A stretch of 64,000 nucleotides of DNA, taken from positions 248,001 through 312,000 of the forward strand of contig NZ_WIXJ01000002.1 of NCBI RefSeq assembly GCF_009617575.1. Reading direction: 5' to 3'. A program made the position numbers and the translations under genes. This DNA comes from Rhodocyclus gracilis. Lineage in GTDB: Bacteria > Pseudomonadota > Gammaproteobacteria > Burkholderiales > Rhodocyclaceae. Below the pieces are notes generated by a model. It ran no database searches, had not been told where the DNA came from, and saw nothing but the letters and a program-made list of their open reading frames with translations. Of this stretch, positions 10,901-19,591 are shown piece by piece (within the stretch, counting starts at the first letter, position 1; every line of letters starts with the position of its first letter).

Positions 10901-13900
10901 GCAACATTCTCGATCTCTCGACCCTCGGCAACGCCAACGTTTTCGCCATCCTCCCCTCGTGGTCGGGCAATTTCGCCCCGCAGGACAGTCAGGCGCAGGC
11001 GTACTACAACGTCACCGCACAGGGCGGCGGCACCTTCAGCCCGGTGCCGTCGCTCCAGGCGGGCGACCAGATCCGCATCGGCGACGGCAGCGGCCTTGCC
11101 GCGGGCGCGTACACGCTGCTCCCCGCACGCTACGCCTTGCTGCCCGGCGCCTATCTGGTCTCGGTAAAACCCTCGCAAGATCAGGTCGTCGCCGGCGCCA
11201 AACCGCAACTCGACGGCGCGACCCTGATCGCAGGCACACGGCTGGCCGTAAACGCCGACGGATCGAGCAGCGCCTATTCGCAGCGACCGCTGACGCTGGA
11301 AATCGCCAACGCCAGCGTCCTCGCGGCACGCGCCAGTTACCTGAAAACGACGGCCAGCTCCTTCTTCTTCGACACGGCAGGCGCCACGCTGCCCGGTGAC
11401 GCCGGGCGACTCAGCGTCACCGGTCGCAACACCCTGAGCTTCGACCCGACGGTCAACGCGATGTACGCCGCTGCCGTGAGTAGCGCCAACGGCCGCAGCC
11501 GTCCGGGTAATGGACTGCAACTCGATCTCGCGGCGCCCAAACTCCTCGTCACCGATGGCAGCAGCGTCAGCGATCCCGCCTACGCCGGCTGGACGCGGAT
11601 CGATCAGCAAAAGCTCGCTGCCATCAATGCCTGGAGCCTGCTGCTGGGCGGCACGCGCGACAGCAACGGCGTTGTCGAGACCGTCAGCAGTTCCATTGCC
11701 GTCGCCAACACCGGCGCCAGCGACGCAACGCACAGCCTTTCGGGCAGCGAAATCCTGCTGAGCGCGCTTGAGCGCATTGATGTGAAGGACGGCAGCGCCG
11801 TCAGCGACAGCGGTAACACCACCAGTTCGACACAAGGATTGACGCTACAAAACGGCGATGGCGCCTTCCTGCGCGTCGCACACGGCGCGCAGCGCGAACT
11901 GGCGCGCCGAGGCACCGTCAGCCGCACTGCGGGGGATCTCGTACTCGGTAGCGGAGCGCACATCGCCGGCCGATCGCTGATCTTTGACGGTACACGCAGC
12001 ACGCAACTGGGCGGCGTCATCGATGTCGGCACCCCGACCGCCAACGGTTCGCGTAGCGGCGGCGCCATCGCCATCGGCGCCGGGCGCATCAACGTCGTCG
12101 GCGACGACAGCGCCCCCGCCGACGGCCTTAACGTCAGCAACACCAGTCTCGCGCGCTTTGCCAAAGTCGATGAACTCAAACTCGCCAGCTACACGACAAT
12201 CGATCTTTACGGCAATGCCGAACTGGGCACGGCCGACCTCACCCAGCTGACCCTCGCCGCGCGCGGCATCGCCGGGCATGGCGCCAGCGACAGCGTCGCG
12301 CAGGTAAAGGCGAAAACCGTCAAATTCGCCAACCCGAATCAGAGCAGCGGCAACCTCGCCGCCAACGGCAGTGGCGCGCTGCACGTCAACGCCACGACCG
12401 TCGTGATCGGCGGCAACGCGACAACGGATATGCGCAACGCCGAGAGCGCCGGCTTCGGCGTCAGCGGCTTTGGCAAGGTCAACATCAGCGCCGCCAGCGA
12501 ACTGCGCTTTGAAGGCACCGGCGTCACGCGCATCACCAGCGGCACCAGTGACGCCTCCGGCCAGCCCGTACCGGTTGCGCTGAGCATCGACGCCGGCCGG
12601 ATCACCGCCGCGGCGGCCTCCAACCAACTGCTGAGCGCCAGCGGCACGACGCAAATCCTGAGCACAGGCAAGGCACCGGACAGCGCCGCCGGACTCGGCG
12701 GCACGCTGGAACTGCGCAGCGACTCACTCGATGTCGCCGGCCGTATCAACGTGCCCGCCGGCAAGCTCACGCTGACCGCCAATGCAGGCGACCTGCACCT
12801 CAAGGACGGTGCCGCGGTCAGCGCTGACGGCGTCAAGCTCGCCTATGGCGACACCTTCGCCTACGCGCCCGCCGGCGAAATCGTGCTGACATCGGCCACC
12901 GGCAACGTCAACGTAGACGCCGGCGCGAGCGTCTCGGTGTCGGCCGTCAGCGGCGGCGATGCCGGAAAACTCACGCTGCGCGCGACCCAAGGCACTGTCG
13001 CGGCGGCAGCCGGAACGCTCAAGGGCAGCGGCGACAGCAGCAACGATAGCCTCAAGCAAGGCAGCCTCGTCATCGACGCCAACAGCGTCGACCTGACGGC
13101 GCTGGCGAACGCCGTTCTCGATACGCCGACCAGCGCAGAGCCGAGCCGCCAGCACTTTGCCGGCAGCTGGGACGTTCGCCGGCGCACCGGCGATCTACGG
13201 CTGGCGGCGGCCAACACGATCAAGGCGGCGCAAATTACGCTCGCCGCAGACGCCGGCAACATCAGCATCGCCGGCACGCTCGACGCCTCGGGCAAGAGCG
13301 GTGGCGAAATTGGCCTGTACGCAAAATCGGTCAGCGCCAGCCAAGGCCAGAGCACGGGCGGCCGAATCACGCTGGAAAGCACCGGCCGCCTCCTCGCCAA
13401 CGCCGGCGAGTACCTCGCCAAGGCGGCGGGAACGCGCGGACGCGGCGGTAACGTCACCCTCGGCGTCGATGGCGAGGGCAGCACTATCGACCTGCAGGCC
13501 GGCGGCTTCATCGACGTCTCGACCGCCAGCACGCAATCGACCGATGCCAACGGCAACAGCGTCAGCGTCGCCAGCGCCGCGCCGAGCGGTCACCTTACCC
13601 TGCGCGCCCCTCGTATCAGCAACGCGCTCGATATCGTCGCGACTCCCGCAACCTCGACGACGATCGCCTCAACCGTCTATCAGGTGACAAGCCCGGGCAG
13701 CCTGCACGCCGGTTCGGAATTCGAATTCACGACCGATGCCTCGAACACCGGCACGACGTCGCTGATACTGAACAACCTCAACAACTACGCCCTGGTCATG
13801 CCGGGCGGCGGAACGCTGGCGAGCAACGCGCTTCCCGCCCGGACGCTCGTCAAAGCCGTCTTTGACGGCAGTCGCTTTGTCATCGTCAAAATCGGCAACA

Positions 13901-16900
13901 CCAACTATTTGCCGAATACCGCAGCGACCAGCGGCTATATCAGCAACACCAACAACTACACGATCAATACCGGGACGGCGACCCCGTATTACACCGGCCA
14001 GATCGCCTATTTCACGATTACCCGCGGCAACCTCGCCTATGCGCAGAAGGGACAGGTCACTCTCAACATCAGGAATCAGGGAGCCAAGCCTCTCGTCAAA
14101 AACGACGGCACGAGCTTCATCAATGCCGGCGAACTGACTAACGGCAATTACTGCGCGGTATACGACGGCAGTCGCTTCGTTCTGGTGGCAAGCACGGCAA
14201 CGCAATACTCGAGCAGCGCCACGACCTGGCTTGCCTCGTCAAGCGCCAGCGCGACGCACGCGGCCACCACGGCGAGCACCAATTTCGTCGTCAGCAATGG
14301 CAATCTCAGCCGCCTCACGCCCGGCAGCGTCGTCAGCTTTACCGCCGACGTCGTCAATAGCGGCAGCACGACGCTCTCGGTCAACGGCTTCGGCGCCATT
14401 CCACTGTCCAAAAACGGCGGCGAAATGCTGGCCTCCGGCGACATCAAATCCGGTCAGACCATCACTGCGGTCTACGACGGAAGCAGTTTCCAGATCACTT
14501 CGCTCACGGCGGGCAACCTGCCGACGCCCGACTTCGGCACGGCGCTTGGCATTGGGCCGATCCTCAGCACGATCAACGGCAGCTCCGCCACCTCGCCCGT
14601 CGTCGTCGAAGCATTCAAGGCGTATTCCGTCACCGGCAATGCCAGCATCGACAGCAAACGTCTGGCGTTGTGGCAGGCCGATAACGCCGCCTTCATGGCC
14701 CAGGCGGCGGCGATCGCGAGTCGTCTGACGCAAGGACGCAACGACTCGCTAGCGGTATCGGTGCGCCCCGGCGTCGACCTGCGCGCCACTGGCGATATCA
14801 ACGTCGACAACACGATCAATTTCGCCGCAGGCAGCAGCAACGGCAACCTCACTCCAACGCTGTGGCGCTACGGCAGCGCTGCCGATCCGGGCTATCTCTC
14901 GTTGCATGCGGGAGGCAATCTGAACGTCAACGCCACGATCAGCGATGGATTCACGGCATCGAACACCACCACGGGAACGGGCACGGCGACGTATCAGGGC
15001 AGCGACCGCGACGGCCGGCCGCTGGCGAGCGGCGGCTCGTGGTCCTATCGTCTCGTTGCCGGCGCCGACCTCGCCGCCGCCAATCCGCTCGCCGTTCTCG
15101 CCAACGCGGCCAGCACCGGCAGCCTCAACATCAATGCCCCGCTGGTGCGTACCGGCACCGGCTCCATTGCTCTGGCCGCGCAGGGCAGCGTAACGCTCGC
15201 CGACGGCTCGGCTGTCTACACGGCCGGCATCGCCGACACGGTGGTCAGCGACAGATACGGCAACGACCTGAATTTCATCTTTGCGCCAAGCTATTTCCGT
15301 CCCCTCGGTGGCGGCAGCAGTCCGGACCCCGTCCTCGGGATTCCGTACAGCACTGGCGATACGACCAACAATGGCGTGCGCGCCTTCTACCTCACAGGGG
15401 GCGGCGACGTACGCGTCAGCGCCGGCGGCAGCATTGTCGAGGCGACGCAGGGATCGACTGCGGACTGGCTCGTGCGATACGGGTCGAGCGACAACGATAC
15501 GCAGTGGTATAGCCGCGTCGCCTCCTTCCGCAACGGCTTTGGCACACTGGGCGGCGGCAACCTCAGCCTCGTCGCCGGCGCCGACATCCGCAATGTCATG
15601 GCGGTGGCACCGACCAACGGACGCGTGCCGGGCATCAATGGACAAGCACGCGCCGACCTCGCGAAGATCAACGGCGGCGGCAACGTGAATGCCGAGGCGG
15701 GCGGCTCGATTCTCGGCGGCACCTTCTACGCGGAAAGCGGCACCCTGCGGGTCGAGGCCGGCCAGAGCATTGCCTCGTCAGCCGCCGCCAACGCCTCGGC
15801 CAGCGATATGGCCAAGGGCTATGCGCGCTTCGGTCTGGGCGACACGCAGGCGCACATCGTCGCCGGTGGCGACGTCGACGTCTACGCGATATTCAACCCC
15901 CTCTCGTCGACTCCGACCTACAAGGACAGCAGCGGCAATCCGCTCAGCTTCTCGCTTGGCGACCAGAACAGTTACCGGACCCGGATCAACACCTATACCG
16001 ACGACACTGTGTTCGACCTCGTCTCCCTCAACGGCGCCGTCACGCTGGCGAATCTCGCTCAGGAACAGGGGAACAGCAATGGCGACAGCAGTGGCGGTGG
16101 GTTTGCTCCGAGCCGCGTCAAGGTAACGACCTTCGATGCCGATACCGGCAGCATCATTGGCGGTCTTTCGCAGATTCCTGGCAGTCACGGACAACTCGAT
16201 CTGCTGGCCGCCAAAAACCTGCAACTGACGGCCATCACCCAGTACGACACGCCCGCCACACAGCTGCCCGGCATCGGCAATCCTTCGCCGACGGGCAACT
16301 ACCCCTTCTCGCTGACGATCCCCAGTCTCGCGCACGGCAGCACGTCCTGGCACGCCAACGACAGCGAAGCGAGCCACCTCGTTGCGCTCAACGGCGACAT
16401 CAGCGGTCCCGGCAGCAACGACGTCATCGCCCGCTTCAACGAAGCGGTCCATGTACAGGCGTCGGGCGATATCACGGGCGGGCTAAGCATCATCGCCCAG
16501 CACTCGACGGCCAATGACGTCACCCGCATCCAAGCCGGCGGGAACGTCGAGTTCCTGAGCGGGCCTGCCGCGACCACCGTCTTCCAGGTAAGCGGGCCGG
16601 GGCGCCTGGAGGTTGTCGCAGGCGGCAAGGTCGACCTCGGTTCCGGACAGGGCATCGTTACCCGCGGCAATCTCGCGAATGCGTTCCTGCCGGAAGGTGG
16701 CGCCGATATCTTCGTCATGGCCGGAGCGACGGCGCCCAACTATTCGGGATTCCTCACGTTCCTGCGCGACAACAAGTTCGCTGTCGGCAGTGACACCAGC
16801 GACGTCGGCCTGCGGCAACGCTTCTACACGCTGTTGCGCGACCTCGGCCGCGAAGCCATCGCTGGCGGCGGCGAGGCGAGTTACGCCAAGGGCCGCGCAG

Positions 16901-17748
16901 CCATCGCCGCACTCTTCCCCCAAGGCGCGCCGGGCGGCGGCAACCTCGATCTTTTCTACAGCATGATCAAGACCGAACAGGGCGGCAACATTGCCCTGCT
17001 CGCGCCGTACGGCGGCGTCACGGTGGGTATTGCCACTCCCAACCAGGACCTGCTTGCCCTCAAGAAACCCTCTGAACAAGGCCTGTTTACCATCCGTGGC
17101 GGCGACATCCTTGCCTACGTCAAGGACAGCTTCCTCGTCAATCAGTCGCGAGTGTTCACGCTTAACGGCGGCAACATTCTCGTCTGGGCCGATCAGGGCA
17201 GCATCGACGCGGGCAACGGCGCGAAGACCGTCAGCGCGACACCGCCGCCGGTGCTCGTCGTGCGCGGCGGGCAGATCGTCCTCGACGCCTCGAACTCGGT
17301 TGCCGGCTCCGGCATCGGCGTGCTGGCCTCGCGCGACGACACGCCAGCCAGCGACATGGACCTCTTCGCCCCGCAAGGCGCCATCGACGCCGGCGATGCC
17401 GGCCTGCGCAGCACCGGCAAGATTTCACTGGGCGCGCAGACCATCCTCAACAGCAACAACATTCAGGCGGCCGGCGGTGTCGTCGGTGCCCCGGCGGCTG
17501 TCGCGGCGCCGGCCCCGGTCACGGCGCCCACCTCGCCGACCAACAACGCCAGCGCCGCCGACGCGGCAACGGCCGCACTCGCCAACCGCGATGGCCGGCA
17601 AGGACTGCTCACCGTCGAAGTGCTCGCCAATGGCGGCAATGGCGACGACGCCGTCGGCGCCACACCGACAACCGACTCGCCGCCCAGGAAGAAAAAGAAC
17701 CCCGCGGGCGACGGTGACGAGAGCGCCACCGACGCTACCCCATCTTGA
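4993..17748 (+). CDS. Giant TpsA exoprotein (filamentous haemagglutinin family)
   Basis: This 4251-residue surface or secreted adhesin-like protein is the partner of the TpsB before it. Residues 1-25 (MNSDRYRVIFSDERQTWVAV) are an extended signal peptide region, followed by the hydrophobic signal ending near GTGHA. Residues about 97-185 are the TPS secretion domain, with NWDSFNVG and QVYLINQNGILFGNGAQVNV. Residues about 399-498 look like a second, degenerate copy (GQLFLINEKGFEFRANANPL). The long middle is beta-helical with repeated GGS/LxVSGG patterns. Residues about 2895-3175 hold three phage-tail-fibre-like repeats. The C-terminal third resembles the haemagglutinin-family tail domain found in other large exoproteins (DUF3739-like, from memory). 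It ends in an Ala/Pro-rich linker and a charged tail. No C-terminal cysteine hook is present. Confidence 0.95.
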   Translation: MNSDRYRVIFSDERQTWVAVAETVRGRGKKPSLRKLAAVALALTAGTGHAVPTTVTPPPNAIPVPSTAASSGRPFVFSGTVAGGQPAVTTNAAGGRDMAITTPSRTLGLNWDSFNVGTTSSVTFNQPDASARVLNRIWSNDPSVILGKLNANGQVYLINQNGILFGNGAQVNVGGLVASSLNMSDAMRAKLLNSGLPTAKGDSLEFIWDGNADGFNTGFVTVDAGAAIRTPSGGRVVLIAPKTAENLGLIAVANKSDGGTGAAEAILAAGGKVILTAPDDPALSGLLIQTTPWQGKDAQGNAVTLDGSAANRSGGRIDAGTGSVNLAALAVNQQGIVNASQAVTLNGSTMLVAGTTRTNELKLQLRGASADINLDNGTTETADSSAIQTSLISVVQNSSQAQINWSGGFRLRSDQTLRFVQPGSGSITYNFIFDETRNSNAALRSIIDGRITANGQLFLINEKGFEFRANANPLAFGGKLFHADVHAANLVVSALAMNPDVVKNGLLNQDGFSERTFYLSRAQWLAADSSSNDDATRAAERAANLAAASAKAKAAFDQATIKIGQGVTLGTADNGYAILVGSSVTQGGRISTPKGQTLIAAGADVYLKAPYSAALRGFSAEVNPLYVVRNWSNPDGTRDIWNVIAHGSIVNNGSISAALGDISLVGFNLTQAGQLATSTSVTANGSIHLVARDQVALSGLYSTLTGELTSAATARDVDSSGVIAYAGEAKSANQANFLPGQVGGTLELTPGSTTQIVLDGSSGKTITADQSFISSSIEGIGAKIKIDGTSNGIAGAQLLARGGRIQFLSNNRFDGTSAFINDPLLLAQTATPGAGIGVFVGDGARLDVSGATASKSVADLFIKVELRGDEFAGNPLQRNGALRGQTASVDIRDAVGIADLSGWIGKVGQGVAERAASGGSIALRSAGSVIVKAAAELDVSGGRVDYAAATVSESRAITTGGQSYRLNDAPTAGSYTGLITVNRQEAAYTEGKSAGTVQIVGNSVAVDGKLNAATVRGARQRNVGNPASDRYAIPLGGQLIIKDAGQHFADASASPQIVFVKGAANAAAGLDENSDGPARLELSQTLADKGFSRFDIQSDGRLDIGRDIALNLAPGGSFKASAWQMNVAGQIVAPSGSIDLSTSARDAQGKSYVYGDRSNTLLIDSGARLSVAGTWVNDYLDGFLSTTPKAINGGTLRLASLYDVDVRSGSLLDVSGGALVSTTGTLSGGNAGSITLTSGGINKPDAPGEQTTLSDGVRRTASVFLDGTLAAYALGKGGSLEIDTSHVTLGTRFDSSRTRAQSATERLATGSAGIGLSSNFFNTGGFYSFTLVGRDGVDVLANTRIVPTPANWSLLGIPGYRYQASGSAIGGFAQTRVLDPALRAAPTSLALATRSLNFGKLSVGENAYLGVSPQGSISLESWAQLTVLGTLAAPAGKITLRRPANRANDPFNLQLIDYSLGKQSESIYLGPHSRLLAGGATLLDAATRNALDAGLSADQLRSQYRYKGQVLDGGQVSIDAGLGYLVTRSGSLIDVSGAADTLNTAAASGYGGLSYAAQTIGSAGGSVSLAAREGMLLDGSYAASGQNGAVGGTFSARLEQHTLQGWDSTEIPPEMSAARQLTLFQSAGTHPEQWQLNAQDTGGYLDGTTTLPLAGNGQARLDLATLDAGKFGSWYLGSQNEIRFDGVINARVNNQLRLDAPVFSATSSASRVNFTAAAIGLGNYQSASAPPGNAKKGSANAVFSARDIGISGNFSWNGFAQSRFNSSGEIHFDSTANSAPNRPGGRNFSGQMSASGELDFAAARLSPSTWSDYRVDLGNAADGRIAIDYLAGAAAGAALSAGGRLEFSAQSIEHNGAVVAPLGEIVFNDGGTHTGSITVGSGSVTSVAADRTLLLGQTDQSGRLWQFIASSWSPFSQSLTTSSYAINSVPDKAIRIDSGNSNVKSGATLTLSGGGEAMAAEFSPGTGGKSNILDLSTLGNANVFAILPSWSGNFAPQDSQAQAYYNVTAQGGGTFSPVPSLQAGDQIRIGDGSGLAAGAYTLLPARYALLPGAYLVSVKPSQDQVVAGAKPQLDGATLIAGTRLAVNADGSSSAYSQRPLTLEIANASVLAARASYLKTTASSFFFDTAGATLPGDAGRLSVTGRNTLSFDPTVNAMYAAAVSSANGRSRPGNGLQLDLAAPKLLVTDGSSVSDPAYAGWTRIDQQKLAAINAWSLLLGGTRDSNGVVETVSSSIAVANTGASDATHSLSGSEILLSALERIDVKDGSAVSDSGNTTSSTQGLTLQNGDGAFLRVAHGAQRELARRGTVSRTAGDLVLGSGAHIAGRSLIFDGTRSTQLGGVIDVGTPTANGSRSGGAIAIGAGRINVVGDDSAPADGLNVSNTSLARFAKVDELKLASYTTIDLYGNAELGTADLTQLTLAARGIAGHGASDSVAQVKAKTVKFANPNQSSGNLAANGSGALHVNATTVVIGGNATTDMRNAESAGFGVSGFGKVNISAASELRFEGTGVTRITSGTSDASGQPVPVALSIDAGRITAAAASNQLLSASGTTQILSTGKAPDSAAGLGGTLELRSDSLDVAGRINVPAGKLTLTANAGDLHLKDGAAVSADGVKLAYGDTFAYAPAGEIVLTSATGNVNVDAGASVSVSAVSGGDAGKLTLRATQGTVAAAAGTLKGSGDSSNDSLKQGSLVIDANSVDLTALANAVLDTPTSAEPSRQHFAGSWDVRRRTGDLRLAAANTIKAAQITLAADAGNISIAGTLDASGKSGGEIGLYAKSVSASQGQSTGGRITLESTGRLLANAGEYLAKAAGTRGRGGNVTLGVDGEGSTIDLQAGGFIDVSTASTQSTDANGNSVSVASAAPSGHLTLRAPRISNALDIVATPATSTTIASTVYQVTSPGSLHAGSEFEFTTDASNTGTTSLILNNLNNYALVMPGGGTLASNALPARTLVKAVFDGSRFVIVKIGNTNYLPNTAATSGYISNTNNYTINTGTATPYYTGQIAYFTITRGNLAYAQKGQVTLNIRNQGAKPLVKNDGTSFINAGELTNGNYCAVYDGSRFVLVASTATQYSSSATTWLASSSASATHAATTASTNFVVSNGNLSRLTPGSVVSFTADVVNSGSTTLSVNGFGAIPLSKNGGEMLASGDIKSGQTITAVYDGSSFQITSLTAGNLPTPDFGTALGIGPILSTINGSSATSPVVVEAFKAYSVTGNASIDSKRLALWQADNAAFMAQAAAIASRLTQGRNDSLAVSVRPGVDLRATGDINVDNTINFAAGSSNGNLTPTLWRYGSAADPGYLSLHAGGNLNVNATISDGFTASNTTTGTGTATYQGSDRDGRPLASGGSWSYRLVAGADLAAANPLAVLANAASTGSLNINAPLVRTGTGSIALAAQGSVTLADGSAVYTAGIADTVVSDRYGNDLNFIFAPSYFRPLGGGSSPDPVLGIPYSTGDTTNNGVRAFYLTGGGDVRVSAGGSIVEATQGSTADWLVRYGSSDNDTQWYSRVASFRNGFGTLGGGNLSLVAGADIRNVMAVAPTNGRVPGINGQARADLAKINGGGNVNAEAGGSILGGTFYAESGTLRVEAGQSIASSAAANASASDMAKGYARFGLGDTQAHIVAGGDVDVYAIFNPLSSTPTYKDSSGNPLSFSLGDQNSYRTRINTYTDDTVFDLVSLNGAVTLANLAQEQGNSNGDSSGGGFAPSRVKVTTFDADTGSIIGGLSQIPGSHGQLDLLAAKNLQLTAITQYDTPATQLPGIGNPSPTGNYPFSLTIPSLAHGSTSWHANDSEASHLVALNGDISGPGSNDVIARFNEAVHVQASGDITGGLSIIAQHSTANDVTRIQAGGNVEFLSGPAATTVFQVSGPGRLEVVAGGKVDLGSGQGIVTRGNLANAFLPEGGADIFVMAGATAPNYSGFLTFLRDNKFAVGSDTSDVGLRQRFYTLLRDLGREAIAGGGEASYAKGRAAIAALFPQGAPGGGNLDLFYSMIKTEQGGNIALLAPYGGVTVGIATPNQDLLALKKPSEQGLFTIRGGDILAYVKDSFLVNQSRVFTLNGGNILVWADQGSIDAGNGAKTVSATPPPVLVVRGGQIVLDASNSVAGSGIGVLASRDDTPASDMDLFAPQGAIDAGDAGLRSTGKISLGAQTILNSNNIQAAGGVVGAPAAVAAPAPVTAPTSPTNNASAADAATAALANRDGRQGLLTVEVLANGGNGDDAVGATPTTDSPPRKKKNPAGDGDESATDATPS
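6187..6486 (+). other. Second TPS-like domain inside tpsA
   Basis: This segment encodes residues about 399-498 of the exoprotein. It matches the secretion domain at residues 97-185 in order and pattern: ITANGQLFLINEKGFEF against LNANGQVYLINQNGILF, and AANLVVSALAMN against VGGLVASSLNMS. The glycine-asparagine loop is altered, so it may be structural rather than a secretion signal. Confidence 0.6.
13675..14520 (+). repeat. Three tail-fibre-like repeats within tpsA
   Basis: Three units of about 80-100 residues begin near 13675, 13951 and 14275. Each has the order: Asn-Gly/Thr-rich strand, 'LxxNxxGAxPLxK', 'GGxxLxxGxLxxG', then 'AVYDGSRFxLV' (KAVFDGSRFVIV, CAVYDGSRFVLV, TAVYDGSSFQIT). This pattern is known from phage tail fibres and unlike the surrounding beta-helix repeats. 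The similarity is from pattern recognition, not a database search. Confidence 0.65.
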
Positions 17749-17848
17749 TGCCATTGTAATAATTTGAGCACACACTCCACGCCACACGACCGCCACGCGC
17801 TCCCCCTGTCCGCCCGCCACACCCATCAGACACTGCTCACCCGCCCCC

Positions 17849-19582
17849 ATGAATAAACTCACTCACTGGATGGCCGCCGTACTTGCCCTGTCCAGCCTCG
17901 CCGCCCTCGCCGCTCACGCCGCCGAGACCTTCGCGCCCGACGACTGGAAGCACAGACAGACGATCAGCATCGATACGAGCGCCGATGGCGTCGAGCTGAA
18001 ACAAGGCGCCAGTCTGGTACCGCTGGCCTTGCGTCTGCACAGCGGCAACTTCGCTTTTGCCGAGGCGCGCGCCGACGGCAGCGATCTGCGCGTCACGGCC
18101 GCCGATGGCAAGACGCCGCTACGCTTTCACCTCGAAAAGTACGACGCCACCAATGAGCTCGCCGTGCTCTGGGTGCAGCAGCCGAAACTCACGCCGTCGG
18201 CCAAAACGGACGCCCTTCAGCTCTTCTGGGGCAACGACAAGGCCGCGCCCGGCAGCGACGCCAAAGGCAGCTACGACGCGGCGCAAACGCTGGTCCTGCA
18301 CTTCTCTGACAACGGCCCGCTACGCGACGCCACCGGCAACGCCAACCATCCGCGCGACGTGCAGCCCGCAACCGTTGCCGGCCCGCTTGGCGGAGCGATC
18401 CGCCTCGATGGCAGTGCGCCGCTCATCGTCCCGGCGGCGCCCTCGCTGCGCCTGATCGCCGCCAACGGCTTCAGCTTCAGCGCCTGGATCAAGCCCGGCG
18501 ACGTGCAATCCGGCGAGCTTTTCCATCAGGGCACGGGCAGCCAGAGCCTCGCCATCGCTCTGGCTGGCGGCAAGCTCACCGTCACCTTCAACGGCAAGAC
18601 GATCAGTTCAAGCGCGAACATCGCGCCGGGCCTCTGGCAACACGTCGCTGTCACGCTCGCCGGCAAGCGCGTGCTGCTGTACGTCAACGGCGCCGAAGCA
18701 GGCAGCGGCGAACTCGCCAGCGGCGACCTTGGCGGCGACATCAGCCTCGCCGCCGGTTATCGCGGCGACCTCGACGAACTGACGCTGGCGGCGACGGCGC
18801 GCCCGGCGGACTACATCAAGGCACTCTACGGCAGCCAGCAGCCCGACAGCCCGATGCTCGCCCCGGCCGATGACGACGAAGGCGAAAGCGTCTCCTATTT
18901 CTCGATCCTGCTTGGCGCGGTGACCGTCGACGGCTGGATCGTGATCGGCATCCTGATGCTGATGGCCGTCATCAGCGTCGCGGTGATGATCGGCAAAACG
19001 CGATTCCTCGTTACCACCCAGCGTGCCAACCGCCACTTCCTCGAACGCTTCCGCGCCGAATCCGACGCGCTGCTCGACCCGGATACCGAAGCGGCGCGCG
19101 CCATCGCCAATGGCGGCGAAGTCAGCGCCTCGCCGATCTACCGCATCTACGCCACGGGCATTGCCGAAATGCGGCAGCGCTTCGCCGCGCGCGGCCGCGC
19201 CGGCGGTCTCAGCGATTCGTCGCTGAACATCATCCGCGCCTCGATTGACGCGGCGATGGTGCGCGAGAGCCAGCGCCTGAACAGCCAGATGGTGCTGCTG
19301 ACCATCGCCATTTCCGGCGGGCCTTTCCTCGGTCTGCTCGGCACCGTCGTCGGCGTGATGATCACCTTCGCGGCGATTGCCGCCGCCGGCGACGTCAATG
19401 TGAACTCGATCGCGCCCGGTATCGCGGCGGCGCTGGTCGCAACGGTCGCCGGTCTGGCCGTCGCCATTCCGGCGCTGTTCGGCTACAACTGGCTGGCGAT
19501 CCAGATCAAGAACGTCTCGGCCGACACACAGGTGTTCGTCGACGAGTTCCTGACGCGCGCCGCCGAACTGCACTCGCGCTGA
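17849..19582 (+). CDS. DUF2341-LamG-ExbB fusion protein
   Basis: This 577-residue inner-membrane protein joins a large periplasmic sensor-like part to a proton channel. Residues 1-24 are a signal peptide. Residues about 70-130 resemble DUF2341 (LRFHLEKYDATNELAVLWVQ, ALQLFWGN). Residues about 150-330 form a LamG/concanavalin-like lectin fold (GFSFSAWIKPG, GLWQHVAVTLAGKRVLLYVNG, GDLDELTLA). A membrane segment follows near 350-375. The MotA/TolQ/ExbB core lies at about 480-560 (GGPFLGLLGTVVGVMITF, GIAAALVATVAGLAVAIPA). The gene starts an exbB-exbD-exbD-tonB unit with gaps of under 10 bp. By family knowledge ExbB uses proton flow to energise TonB. The lectin-like domain suggests ligand binding on the periplasmic side, which is inference. 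Confidence 0.9.
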   Translation: MNKLTHWMAAVLALSSLAALAAHAAETFAPDDWKHRQTISIDTSADGVELKQGASLVPLALRLHSGNFAFAEARADGSDLRVTAADGKTPLRFHLEKYDATNELAVLWVQQPKLTPSAKTDALQLFWGNDKAAPGSDAKGSYDAAQTLVLHFSDNGPLRDATGNANHPRDVQPATVAGPLGGAIRLDGSAPLIVPAAPSLRLIAANGFSFSAWIKPGDVQSGELFHQGTGSQSLAIALAGGKLTVTFNGKTISSSANIAPGLWQHVAVTLAGKRVLLYVNGAEAGSGELASGDLGGDISLAAGYRGDLDELTLAATARPADYIKALYGSQQPDSPMLAPADDDEGESVSYFSILLGAVTVDGWIVIGILMLMAVISVAVMIGKTRFLVTTQRANRHFLERFRAESDALLDPDTEAARAIANGGEVSASPIYRIYATGIAEMRQRFAARGRAGGLSDSSLNIIRASIDAAMVRESQRLNSQMVLLTIAISGGPFLGLLGTVVGVMITFAAIAAAGDVNVNSIAPGIAAALVATVAGLAVAIPALFGYNWLAIQIKNVSADTQVFVDEFLTRAAELHSR

Positions 19583-19591
19583 TCGCCGACC

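Noticed and set aside
8410-11835. A 1141-codon open frame on the - strand inside the TpsA gene
   Set aside because: It is antisense to a clearly real gene. Long antisense frames are expected in GC-rich DNA with this codon use, and the product is low-complexity Arg/Ala/Gly with no domain.
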